Shown piece by piece: positions 37,301 through 47,328 of a stretch of DNA of 64,000 bases. The stretch is from Ostrinia nubilalis. Lineage: Eukaryota; Arthropoda; Insecta; Lepidoptera; Crambidae. Where the stretch lies: positions 10,230,001 to 10,294,000 of the forward strand of contig NC_087104.1 of NCBI RefSeq assembly GCF_963855985.1, in the 5' to 3' direction. Position numbers and translations under genes: made by a program. Each line of letters opens with the position of its first letter. Positions within the stretch are counted from its first letter, which is position 1. The notes beneath the pieces were generated by a model that was given only the letters and a program-made list of their open reading frames with translations, did no database searches and was not told the DNA's origin.

Positions 37301-40300
37301 CGCTGCAGCGCGCCGCGCAGGTACCGTGCCGGCGCCGGCTCCGGCCGAGTGCACGCGAGCCGGCGCTCCCACCGGCCGGCGGAGCACGTGGGGACGCCGG
37401 CCTGGCTGTGGGCGTGCGCCGAGCGCTGGGAGCACGTCGACGAGCGGCTGTTCCCGCTGCAGCGCGCCGCGCAGGTACCGTGCCGGCGCCGGCTCCGGCC
37501 GAGTGCACGCGAGCCGGCGCTCCCACCGGCCGGCGGAGCACGTGGGGACGCCGGCCTGGCTGTGGGCGTGCGCCGAGCGCTGGGAGCACGTCGACGAGCG
37601 GCTGTTCCCGCTGCAGCGCGCCGCGCAGGTACCGTGCCGGCGCCGGCTCCGGCCGAGTGCACGCGAGCCGGCGCTCCCACCGGCCGGCGGAGCACGTGGG
37701 GACGCCGGCCTGGCTGTGGGCGTGCGCCGAGCGCTGGGAGCACGTCGACGAGCGGCTGTTCCCGCTGCAGCGCGCCGCGCAGGTACCGTGCCGGCGCCGG
37801 CTCCGGCCGACTGCACGCGAGCCGGCGCTCCCACCGGCCGGCGGAGCACGTGGGGACGCCGGCCTGGCTGTGGGCGTGCGCCGAGCGCTGGGAGCACGTC
37901 GACGAGCGGCTGTTCCCGCTGCAGCGCGCCGCGCAGGTACCGTGCCGGCGCCGGCTCCGGCCGAGTGCACGCGAGCCGGCGCTCCCACCGGCCGGCGGAG
38001 CTGCACGTGGTGACGCCGGCACGATACCATAATTGTGAAACGATTCACTATCAAACCAGTTTCATCATTCATAGCAGAGATAGACTAAATTCTATTGGCT
38101 GTTTGTGTTTATACAGCCGTGATCCACAAGCAGACTCTTTAGAGTTCATAAAAATTTCACCAAGACCCTGATTCTTTGATGTACAGCCAGCGTTAAATAG
38201 TTCGTGACACTCAAAAGTGGCCAAAAAGTTGACAACACAACCTTATTCCAATGAGGGTTTTCGCGATTGAAAAATCTGCCAGATGGCAATACATAGACGC
38301 GAGGTCCAAATGCTGCATGATTGGTTATTTTTGGCATGACATTGACAGATATGTCAAAATCCACCAATCATGCAGCATTTGGACCTCCCGTCTACGTATT
38401 GCCATCTGGCGGATTTTTCATTCGCGAAAACCCTCATTGTAACAAAGACGTGTTGCGAACTTTTTGGGTATTAGGTGCCACGAACAATTGGGTATTTGAC
38501 ACCATTCGCCAATAATTCTAAACCACAACTTTTTTAAAAAGACACTTCTTTCTGGTCTTAAAAACTTAATTAATTTTTAATTACCTGTAAATTACGATTT
38601 TTGGTTGCATTAAAATAATTGTAAAAAGTAGTTTCATTGAGTTGATAAAATTGTGACGTCACATGTTAGTATCGCCGTACAAAATCTATGGGAGAGTGTC
38701 GTTTTGACAGTTTTAAAAAGTACGTCAATTGATTGGTGGTGTCAAATACCCAATTTGACGCTGACCGTACACCGACGGCCACGTTAACCACCGCGCGTGT
38801 CCACAGAGCAGCTCGCGGCGCCCGCCCGCGCACTGCAGCAGCCCGCCGCCGCCCGCGCCGCGACGCCGCACGCCCTCCGGCCGCTTCATGGACACCCTCA
38901 ACCCGCTGCTGTCCTTCTCCAGCGACGACATCGCCGACATGGACCGCGAGGTGAGCCCGCGCCGACGACACTCAGGCTGGGGACATGTAGTCAGACGCCG
39001 CACGCCCTCCGGCCGCTTCATGGACACCCTCAACCCGCTGCTGTCCTTCTCCAGCGACGACATCGCCGACATGGACCGCGAGGTGAGCCCGCGCCGACGA
39101 CACTCAGGCTGGGGACATGTAGTCAGACGCCGCACGCCCTCCGGCCGCTTCATGGACACCCTCAACCCGCTGCTGTCCTTCTCCAGCGACGACATCGCCG
39201 ACATGGACCGCGAGGTGAGCCCGCGCCGACGACACTCAGGCTGGGGACATGTAGTCAGACGCCGCACGCCCTCCGGCCGCTTCATGGACACCCTCAACCC
39301 GCTGCTGTCCTTCTCCAGCGACGACATCGCCGACATGGACCGCGAGGTGAGCCCGCGCCGACGACACTCAGGCTGGGGACATGTAGTCAGACGCCGCACG
39401 CCCTCCGGCCGCTTCATGGACACCCTCAACCCGCTGCTGTCCTTCTCCAGCGACGACATCGCCGACATGGACCGCGAGGTGAGCCCGCGCCGACGACACT
39501 CAGGCTGGGGACATGTAGTCAGACGCCGCACGCCCTCCGGCCGCTTCATGGACACCCTCAACCCGCTGCTGTCCTTCTCCAGCGACGACATCGCCGACAT
39601 GGACCGCGAGGTGAGCCCGCGCCGACGACACTCAGGCTGGGGACATGTAGTCAGACGCCGCACGCCCTCCGGCCGCTTCATGGACACCCTCAACCCGCTG
39701 CTGTCCTTCTCCAGCGACGACATCGCCGACATGGACCGCGAGGTGAGCCCGCGCCGACGACACTCAGGCTGGGGACATGTAGTCAGACGCCGCACGCCCT
39801 CCGGCCGCTTCATGGACACCCTCAACCCGCTGCTGTCCTTCTCCAGCGACGACATCGCCGACATGGACCGCGAGGTGAGCCCGCGCCGACGACACTCAGG
39901 CTGGGGACATGTAGTCAGACGCCGCACGCCCTCCGGCCGCTTCATGGACACCCTCAACCCGCTGCTGTCCTTCTCCAGCGACGACATCGCCGACATGGAC
40001 CGCGAGGTGAGCCCGCGCCGACGACACTCAGGCTGGGGACATGTAGTCAGACGCCGCACGCCCTCCGGCCGCTTCATGGACACCCTCAACCCGCTGCTGT
40101 CCTTCTCCAGCGACGACATCGCCGACATGGACCGCGAGGTGAGCCCGCGCCGACGACACTCAGGCTGGGGGATATGTAGTCAGACGCCGCACGCCGTCCG
40201 ACGTCAGGACATCGAAACACTGGCCTGGGACAATCTTTACAAACTTATTACCATTATCAAACAGTAATGATAATGCATTTTATAAGTAAATTACCCTCAT

Positions 40301-41135
40301 TAACTGAAAACATGTTTCTCTTAGGTTGAAGATATTTTTAATGAATCAGATGAGAGTTCTTCAGATGAGGAAACGAAAAATCGAGGGGATGACCTAGATG
40401 ACGAAGAAAATCCACCAGAGGACAGACTAATATCTGTTGAAAATGAAGACACAGAAGACAGGTAAATAAAGTAATAATCAAAACATGAAAATGGTGAAAT
40501 GTATTCAAAATAATGTTTTATATCCCACCATGACTTACACTGTTTTTTTCTTGTCTCATAGATTACTAAACAAAGGAGATGATGACATATCCAGTGATTC
40601 AGATTTAGGTAAGTACAATGCGATGTACTATCGACAACAGTATTAACTACCCATTGCCGGTCATGTCGTCTCGTTCTATCGCAAAGAATCACCTTTTGAT
40701 GAGAGCGAGAGCAAAAACGGAAATGGATAGAACAGTGTGGCCGTGTGTACCTACATACAAAGATTAGAATTCATTAACACCAATAGCAGGTGAAAATTAA
40801 TAGCTTACGTCCTTTACCATTCAAAAATCCCATTAATCAATTTGAACTTAGATTTTCTTAGTTATTTTTTTCACTTGGTTAATTGTTTCTGTTTGCCTTA
40901 CTTACTTGTAGGCTACTTTGGCTGTCACGAACCGCTATTTGACGCTGACTGTACACTTAAGGCTTGATTAAATATATTACAATAAAATTATTTATTTACA
41001 GATGGTGAGCCCAAACCTAGGAAACGGAAGCGGCCGTCTACGCCTCCGTCAGACGACGAGCCGCCCGATGACGATGACAGCTCCTGGAACCTCATGGGAG
41101 CTGCGCTAGAAAGAGAGTTCCTCGCGCAGGACTGA
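31309..41135 (+). CDS. Fcp1: RNA polymerase II CTD phosphatase FCP1 (CTDP1), complete, 12 exons
   Basis: Removes phosphate from the Pol II CTD so the enzyme can be reused. Exons 31309-31553, 31904-32051, 32350-32487, 32732-32982, 33419-33564, 33974-34298, 34738-34973, 35487-35626, 38807-38950, 40325-40461, 40562-40608, 41002-41135; phases agree, 696 residues (687 if ATG 31336, MADKT, is used). Exons 1-2 give the biotinyl-like N-domain. The catalytic motif LVDLDQTLVHTT is in exon 3, with HTRLRPGTKEFL, LDPEKKFFSHRILSRDEC and CIIDDREDVW following. Exon 6 is acidic and Lys-rich. BRCT spans exons 7-8 and ends VVTPAWLWACAERW. Exons 9-10 (SSDDIADMDRE, VEDIFNESDESSSDEE) and the acidic end DDDDSSWNLMGAALEREFL match the TFIIF-binding C-terminus. 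Exons 8 and 9 each continue into a splice-donor array. Confidence 0.95.
33252..33350. mobile_element. Fragment of GTACAGTCAGCGTCAAATAG MITE family
   Basis: Ends TCGAACTATTTGACGCGGAC / TGTACC and contains AAAAGTTCGCAACGCGTCTT, both shared with copies at 38181-38770 and 52505-52738. In FCP1 intron 4. Confidence 0.65.
33776..33935. mobile_element. Palindromic MITE in FCP1 intron 5
   Basis: CTTGTATAGTTGTTGCAATT...GGCGAGTGAGCTTTAC is matched by GTAAAGCTCACTCGCC...TTGCAAGAACTATAACAAG, giving arms of about 55 bp. Confidence 0.75.
34974..35486. other. FCP1 intron 7
   Basis: AT-rich, then a piece at 35220-35400 starting AACTAGCTTTCCGGGGTTTT that resembles a Helitron end. No exon seen. Confidence 0.4.
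35502..38020 (+). repeat. Tandem array C: FCP1 exon 8 plus splice donor, 154-bp units, 16 donors
   Basis: Donors GTACCG follow GCCGCGCAG at 35627 and then every 154 bp to 37937. A unit is a 29-base stub from GTACCG to GGCCGAG, then about 125 bases of exon 8. Units are identical except G to C at 37811. The edges differ: the true exon reads GAAGCTGCACGTGGTGACG and the last partial unit GGAGCTGCACGTGGTGACG, while inner units read GGAGCACGTGGGGACG. GC content is far above the flanks, and no stop occurs in the gene's frame up to 38032. Since 154 is not a multiple of 3, only every third donor keeps the phase needed by exon 9. Confidence 0.95.
38181..38770. mobile_element. Nested MITEs in FCP1 intron 8
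   Basis: Outer ends AGCGTTAAATAGTTCGTGAC (38189) and AATTTGACGCTGACCGTAC (38751) belong to the GTACAGTCAGCGTCAAATAG family. Inside, 38256-38440 is a palindrome with arms starting ATGAGGGTTTTCGCGATTGA. It separates arrays C and D. Confidence 0.7.
38863..40199 (+). repeat. Tandem array D: FCP1 exon 9 plus splice donor, 132-bp units, 10 donors
   Basis: Donors GTGAGC follow GACCGCGAG at 38951 and every 132 bp to 40139. A unit is 88 bases of exon 9 and a 44-base stub that begins GTGAGCCCGC and ends GACATGTAGTCAG, then exon text resumes with ACGCCGCACGCC. Full units look identical. 132 bp is 44 codons and the FCP1 frame is open through all ten, so splicing from any donor to exon 10 keeps the frame; the last would add 396 residues. 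Confidence 0.95.
40200..40324 (+). other. FCP1 intron 9 after array D
   Basis: AT-rich intron end with acceptor CTCTTAG before exon 10 at 40325. Confidence 0.7.
40909..40951. mobile_element. Solo end of GTACAGTCAGCGTCAAATAG MITE family
   Basis: GTCACGAACCGCTATTTGAC then GCTGACTGTAC matches the end of the family; no partner end nearby. In FCP1 intron 11. Confidence 0.55.
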
Positions 41136-41162
41136 TGCCACCGACACACGACCCGCTACCGA

Positions 41163-41168
41163 AATAAA
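41163..41168 (+). terminator. FCP1 poly(A) signal
   Basis: AATAAA 28 bases past the FCP1 stop, followed by a T-run. This would give a very short 3' UTR. Confidence 0.7.
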
Positions 41169-41715
41169 CTGTTTTTTTTTCTCAATCTTGGTTTTATTTA
41201 TTCTTGACAACTATTCCCAACTTTGCTATTAAGTTTAATTAATACAGTTTGCTCAGCTCAGTCTAATGATCAATTACAGAAGTAATCAAATGCATACAAA
41301 TGATTGTCTGTAGTAATATAAGCCTAGGCACAGACCACCGATTTTTAGTTGGCCTATAGTTGGGTCGGGCTGTTGATCAGTATAAGTTGATGGACTGTGC
41401 CTACACTAAAAGAAAGTGCTTGAGAGCCTATTTCCATAAATAAACAATTTCAATTTGACTGGATATCTAAAATGCTAATACGGCTACTCACACGACTCCC
41501 TTTGTGAGACTATAATTAGGTAGATAGTTTATGGAGAATTAATTTACTCTCATAAAATTAAATGTAATAAGTACAATAATAAATAACCTGAGGTTGAACT
41601 CTGAAAATAAAATTAAGTTAAATCCCTAAAACTGGTCTGGAAAGAAACTGAGGGAATACAAAAATACTTTTACACAACTAATCTTATATTTTACTAATAA
41701 ATTACAATAATTGGA
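41169..41715. other. Convergent gap between FCP1 and mRpS17
   Basis: 3' flanks of two converging genes. A partial MITE at 41327-41408 (TAGGCACAGACCACCGATTT) is related to the one at 8189-8364. Confidence 0.5.
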
Positions 41716-42311
41716 CTAAATAGCATAGGGATCATTCTCATCAAATACATGGAATTTCGTGTATGTAGGTTTTGCAGTAAAATCTTTCTTTCCTTCTTGC
41801 CAGCCTCTTGGAGGTGCCTTATTGTAATCAAATGCAGTGTCAACCTCTCCGTAGATTTTATTTTCAATTTCAAGATCATCTCTGTATCGTTCTTTAGCCA
41901 CTTTCTTGCCTGTTACTGGGTCTGTGACATCACCAAGTGGATAAACTACTTCTTTGACTTCATGGGTAATGAGTTTAGTCAATTTCTGGGGTAAAGCCTG
42001 TATGAGAACTATATCACCGGTCTTGCAAACTTTACTCGGATCATGACAGTAATAAAACTCATCCTTCTTGAAATACTGAAACCAACAAGACGGTGGTTAA
42101 AAGAAACATGTAAAACTGTATTAAAAGGGCCAAGAATAATGTCTCCATTCAATAGAAATCAGTAGAATGAATAAATAATACGTACCATGAGTAAATTTTC
42201 ATCTAATTCTAACCTTTTTACTCTAATTTTGGCTGCATTTTGTTTCACGGTGGGAACACATTGACCCAGTAATAAAAACTTCCGTGCCGCATCAGCTACA
42301 TTACGAGCCAT
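41716..42311 (-). CDS. mRpS17: Mitochondrial ribosomal protein S17
   Basis: Component of the small subunit of the mitochondrial ribosome (uS17 family). Exons on the minus strand: 42311-42186 and 42075-41716, phase 0, 161 residues. KQNAAKIRVKRLELDENLLMYF is the OB-fold start seen in S17; KTGDIVLIQALPQ, THEVKEVVYPLGDVTDPVTG follow the family closely. The C-terminal tail (RGWQEGKKDFTAKP) is longer than bacterial S17, as is usual for the mitochondrial form. Converges on FCP1 and lies in tandem behind PEX11. Confidence 0.92.
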
Positions 42312-42994
42312 TGGATAAAAATTTTAATTTTGTTTATAAAAGTACGGCAGAGTTACGCAAAAAATGCAATTTCAAAATTATTCAAAATGTCACTTGTCAA
42401 ATTTGGATTTTGGAGGTTAGGTTAAACTTTTTTATGAACGTGAACTTAAAGCAAAGGAATTAATGACTATATTTTTCATAATTTGTAAATTCGCATCTTG
42501 ATACGAAACCAACATTTAGAAACTATCGCGTTCAACAATGATACGATTTCATAGTCAGTCATAAATGTTTATTGCATTTCTACTCTTTTTTGCTATAAGG
42601 TCCTAAAATAAACAACATCTTGATAAAATATACCTTTATTTCGGTTACAGAAAATCAGAAAAAATATAATAAACAGAGTATATCTACTTTTCTTAAAAAT
42701 TAAACAATATCATTGTGTACCAACTATTACGTGCTCTGTGGTACCAACCAACACATACCTATATAGATACCTACTAAAATATTTTATGACCCTGTTAATC
42801 AAAACTTAATAAAACTTATCAGATAAGTTATAAAAGAAGCATTTATAGCAGTAAAACTGTCTGAAACAAAATCATCCTTCTGCTAAGGATGTAAAGTTGA
42901 TTTGCATTTCGTTTTAATGATTTATCACTAAGTATAATAGTAAAAACCATCACCATTTTGCCAGTATGTTCAATTAGATTATAATAAATAGTGT
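42312..42994. other. Gap between mRpS17 start and the MITE
   Basis: AT-rich. Should hold the mRpS17 promoter and PEX11 3' UTR; TTTATT near 42634 could be the PEX11 poly(A) signal on the minus strand. Confidence 0.4.
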
Positions 42995-43281
42995 ATACAG
43001 GGTGTTAGGTAAATGGGTATATGAGCCGACACTAGCCCATGTTAACATATGCATATAAATAGTATGGTGAAGTCAGAAATTTAATATCATCATATTAATT
43101 TTTTAAATTTTCATACAAAATAAAATTTATAAAATCAGATTTGTATGAAAATTAAAATAATTTAAATGATGATAATTATAATGATGATAGATCAATTTTC
43201 TGACTTCACCATACCATTTATATGCATATGTTAACATGGGCTAGTGTCGGCTCATATACCCATTTACCTAACACCCTGTAT
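42995..43281. mobile_element. Near-perfect palindromic MITE
   Basis: ATACAGGGTGTTAGGTAAAT at the left and its complement at the right; arms of about 110 bp match almost fully and would fold into one long hairpin. Lies between PEX11 and mRpS17. Confidence 0.85.
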
Positions 43282-43348
43282 AGTCATGAGTAGTGTAACA
43301 ATTAATAAGTGTCTATGTATGTAGACTGAAGTAAATAGATAACCATTC

Positions 43349-44239
43349 CTAAGCAGGCACCAACTTAGTTATAGGCTTTACAATAGTTATTAGTGCTGCT
43401 AGAGAAGAAATAGCCCCAAGTGTGCCCACTGCACTAGGACTCAGCTTAGTAAACCCTAAAGCAGTCAGAGGAATGAACAAATCACAGGAATTCTTAACAG
43501 TATCAATGAAAATATCTTTGTGACAATTTACAAACATATACAAATGCCTGGCACTGCCAGTAAAATCCAAATTATTTACCGAGCCATTCAACAGGCTAGA
43601 AGGCTTTAACAAAGTTGTTTTGTTCAACTCTAAAATGTGCAATATCTCATAGAAATCTCTAGCGAGATTTGCAATAATTGATAACAGCCAGAACTTGTTT
43701 GCTGTACGATTCCATTTGTCGGAATCTGTCTTCAAAAATCCACTTTTTGTAAACCAGACTATGTGGTCTGCATAAAGGAACAGCGAATGTGCCAATTTGC
43801 TTGTAGTTATCGCCAACCTTAGGAATGGATCATCTATGTTCATACTGTTCAATGCAGAATAGCAAATATCCACACATCGTCCCAACCTCAGTACTGAAAC
43901 ACAAAAACATATATTATGAAGATCAAGCACAACAAATTGATACCTAAAACATTGTTCAGTTTATAACTTACTTTTTCTGAATGTGCTCAGTGTAAGTTCC
44001 AAATTTTTTATTCGATCCACAGAATATTTGTTTGCATGATTTGATTCTAATTGATGCCATATCAACCGACTTGTATATTGTGCTAGCCTGCAATTAAATG
44101 GTTAGTTTTGTTTAGTTAAATTATAATACTAATACAAAATAAGCTAAGAAACAGTCACCTATATCAAGTACGCAAGTACTGACCTCGCCAATTTATCTCT
44201 CCCATTCGACTGATTATTAACTTGAATTATTATATCCAT
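43349..44239 (-). CDS. Pex11: Peroxisomal biogenesis factor 11 (PEX11)
   Basis: Peroxisomal membrane protein that elongates and divides peroxisomes. Exons on the minus strand: 44239-44184, 44087-43972, 43893-43349; phases agree, 238 residues, similar to human PEX11A/B (about 250). Landmarks: ILRLGRCVDICYSAL, LYADHIVWFTKSG, KFWLLSIIANLARDFYEI and the C-terminal CDLFIPLTALGF followed by a hydrophobic segment (VGTLGAISSLAALITIV). The conserved LARDFYEI and CDLFIPL stretches make the family call firm. Confidence 0.92.
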
Positions 44240-45504
44240 ATTAGGCTCTCATCACCAAAGTTTAAATTCTAATAACGTGTTTAACGTACAAATAAATCCG
44301 ATTTTTTGCAACAATACAAAACAGTAGACTTTGCCCAAAACAAATAAAGTAATTGGGTTATTTTTTATGTCGTTTATGATTAAACGGTATAGTAGAAAAT
44401 TTTTACTTGTTAATCAATTTGTTTCTTCCTTTTTAAATTCAATTCAAGCATAAGGTTGGTATTTTTGTTGATTATGACTAAAACAAACTTTAATCTAAGT
44501 ATGTATCAGATAATAAACCTAAAATTGCGAGGGGAATTTGAATTTAATTAAAATATGACAATAAAAAGTACCCAAAGTGTAGTCTGGTAACTGTCAGTGT
44601 CCATTAGGGATGTGTAGTGTCCATGCTTTTAATATTCGAATGCATGCATGATATTATTCGAGTAAAAATCTGTTTAGCAAATTAATATCTTAGTGCGAGC
44701 ATCTACGATGTACGCTCCGCACCATCAATTTTGTATTGTGTAGGATGGTCAAGGAAGGAGGATTAAAAAAAAATATTTAAAGGAATCGTCAATGCTATGT
44801 TTAATCGATACATTCGTTTTTCAATTGAAATTATTTGAAATACATGACATCATAAAAACATCACTACTGATCTCATTTCCGGTTATTGCAAAGTTGCCAG
44901 CATATAATTTTTTTATATTTTAAATTTATTGTCAGTTTTTTCGCAAGAGTGAATTCATTTATTCAGGTGAGCCGGCGTGGCGTCTTTCCGTTCTATACAT
45001 GGCCAGAACGCACCCATAGGAAACTGCTCGTGTATATTTTGGAGTGTCTCTTTGTAAGTCGGTCACTACAAACTATACACGAATTTTGCGTACTGATCGT
45101 GTATAGTTTGTGTCGTGGATGGATTCCGTCTTCGCTCCAAACTATACTAAGTACACCACTTACAGTTGACTAGAGTGTGTTTATTTTATTTGATTTAATA
45201 AAATATGGAATTATATTTAAAATTATTACATTTATTAGATATTATGCTCGTGCTTTGTCCTCGAGATTAGAAATAAGAACTACCTATGTAGATCACGTAC
45301 GGTGATGCCATTTTTAAATTCATTAATTTTTACATAAAATATTATTATTTTACTGAATCTACATATTATTATAATAAATCTAGATTTATAACACTAATGT
45401 AAGTGGTTTCTGAAATTAAATTGATTAGGTAGATTTCAAATTAAATAACAATTATTTATTAGTGAGAGTGAATGAAGAAAGTTAAACGTGCATTATTAAC
45501 TAAA

Positions 45505-45660
45505 ATTGTCAATCGTTCGGTGTAGTGGTTCGAAACGGATAACTGTTCCGGAGGTAGCGGGTTCGATTCCCGCACAGTACAAACATTAATTTGTGTGCAT
45601 GAACATATTTTGATATTTGTTTGTATTGGACTGGGTGTCTTCTATGTATAATAAGTAGGG
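45505..45660 (+). mobile_element. tRNA-derived SINE
   Basis: Pol III A-box-like GGTGTAGTGGTTCG and B-box GGGTTCGATTCCCGC are followed by TGTTTGTATTGGACTGGGTGT, text typical of lepidopteran SINEs. The tRNA part does not close into a full cloverleaf, so it is not called a tRNA. Confidence 0.6.
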
Positions 45661-46689
45661 TAGACCGGGGACAATAGTACCATTTTTTGGAAATTGTTCA
45701 ATATTGAGAAATCTAATGAAATATAACTTATTCTGTTAGTATGCTGTAAAAACTAGACTCCTAAGCTACAAATTTAAGCATGCAGAGTTGAACTATTCTT
45801 TCGAATACTTAATGAAAAACGAGTTTGAACTGTACGATGTCTCATGTTACAATTGACCCCTACAACGGGTCGTTATGTTTATCTAATCATGACCTTTATT
45901 GGTATTCTGTATTCTTAATCTCCTACAATCATCATTCTTTATTAATTGAGATCGAAAATATTTAGGAACAAGTATGAAAAATCAACACTAAAGTTTAAAA
46001 TCAAAACAATAACTTTTCTTCCATAAAAACGAAAAAACTAACTGTTTCTACATAATATGCCATTTATTTGGCTCGGGTATTGCTCCTGAAACAACAATAA
46101 GCATAATAACAATGATAGAATAATCAAAACTTAAAAATCTATTTTTGTATGAGGGTACAATTGACCCCTGGTACAATTGACCCTGATTTATTTATACCTA
46201 CTAATGCTTCGCCCTTTTAAGATTGTTTCATAAGCCTGTTCATAAAGGAATAGATCCGTTGATCCGTGATCCGTACTTTTGACTCTACGTCGAGACATCT
46301 AAAACAAGACGTTCAAATACTTAGTTACTTACTGAATTAAGCTAAAATGTACATATTCAGAAGGGTTTTAGAAAACTATATTAAAATATTTTAAGTAGGC
46401 ATTTAGGTACTTATATCACCTTTTTATCGACATCTACCTACTTATTTAATAAAACACAATATTAACTATTTTTTCAGTAGGTAGGTATGCCTATAATTAT
46501 AAAAATACTAGCTTTCCGCCCGCGGCTTCGCCCGCGTGGAATTTTGTCTGTCACAGAAAAACTTTATCGCGCGCGTCCCTGTTTCAAAAAACCGGGATAA
46601 AAACTATCCTATGTTCTTTCCCGGGACTCAAACTATCTCTATGCCAAATTTCATCAAAATCGGTTGCGAGGTTTAAGCGGGAAAGCGTA

Positions 46690-46742
<53 letters not shown>

Positions 46743-47328
46743 GTTACTTTCGCATTTATAATATTAGTTGGGATAATTGTAAAAATGTAAAATAACCACG
46801 TGAATGTTTTATAATAACTTATTTTATTATAAGTATAGGTACTTTAAAACCAATTTAAAATATTGTGTAGTAAGTATAAAATAAGGTTCCGGGGGTTAAT
46901 TGTACCACGGGGTTTATTGTACCGCTACAATTGACCCCATGGAGACTGGTACAATTGTTCCAAGTAGGTAGTCAAGAGAACTTCACCTAAAATTCAGTCA
47001 TTTTCACAGTGAATGCCAATAATTCGCTGTTGATACAAAGTTTAGAGCCTGGATAAACTATTGACAACAATACTTTGGTAACAAATAGCATATTAGGCAA
47101 CTTATGGGCTCATATATTTGACATAAAAACTTACTGCGGATGGGCAAAAAACAAAAATCCTTCCTGTACACCTTCGTTTTTCAGCGCAAGCGCCGCCGAC
47201 TGGTGAGCGGATGGAAACACAAAAAGCTCATATTCTGACGCTATGCACACAATCTAACGTCGCTTGTATGAAGAAATATCGCCTATGGTACTATTGACCC
47301 GTGGTACTATTGTACCCGGTCTACCCTA
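45657..47328. mobile_element. 1.7-kb element with GGGTAGACCGGG ends and TA duplication
   Basis: GGGTAGACCGGGGACAATAG at the left mirrors GTACTATTGTACCCGGTCTA / CCC at the right, with TA on both sides. The motif TACAATTGACCCC and variants recur at about 45850, 46157, 46170, 46925 and 47285. A Helitron is nested at 46508-46773. No transposase ORF. Confidence 0.75.
46508..46773 (-). mobile_element. Lep1-type Helitron, near twin of 6797-7045
   Basis: Complement reads TCCCAACTAATATTATAAAT to GGCGGAAAGCTAG before T. Identical to the first copy over long stretches apart from the (CTGT)n length. Confidence 0.8.

Noticed and set aside
35424..38171. Five overlapping open frames of 813-882 residues on both strands
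   Set aside because: They are all translations of the 154-bp GC-rich array C, which lacks stops in every frame. Only the FCP1 exon 8 part has homology.
38725..40128. 467-residue minus-strand frame with 44-residue repeats
   Set aside because: Antisense reading of array D; the plus strand carries the FCP1 exon with homology and correct splice sites.
45511..45585. tRNA gene
   Set aside because: Has A- and B-box-like text, but no convincing acceptor stem, and the downstream text is that of a SINE.
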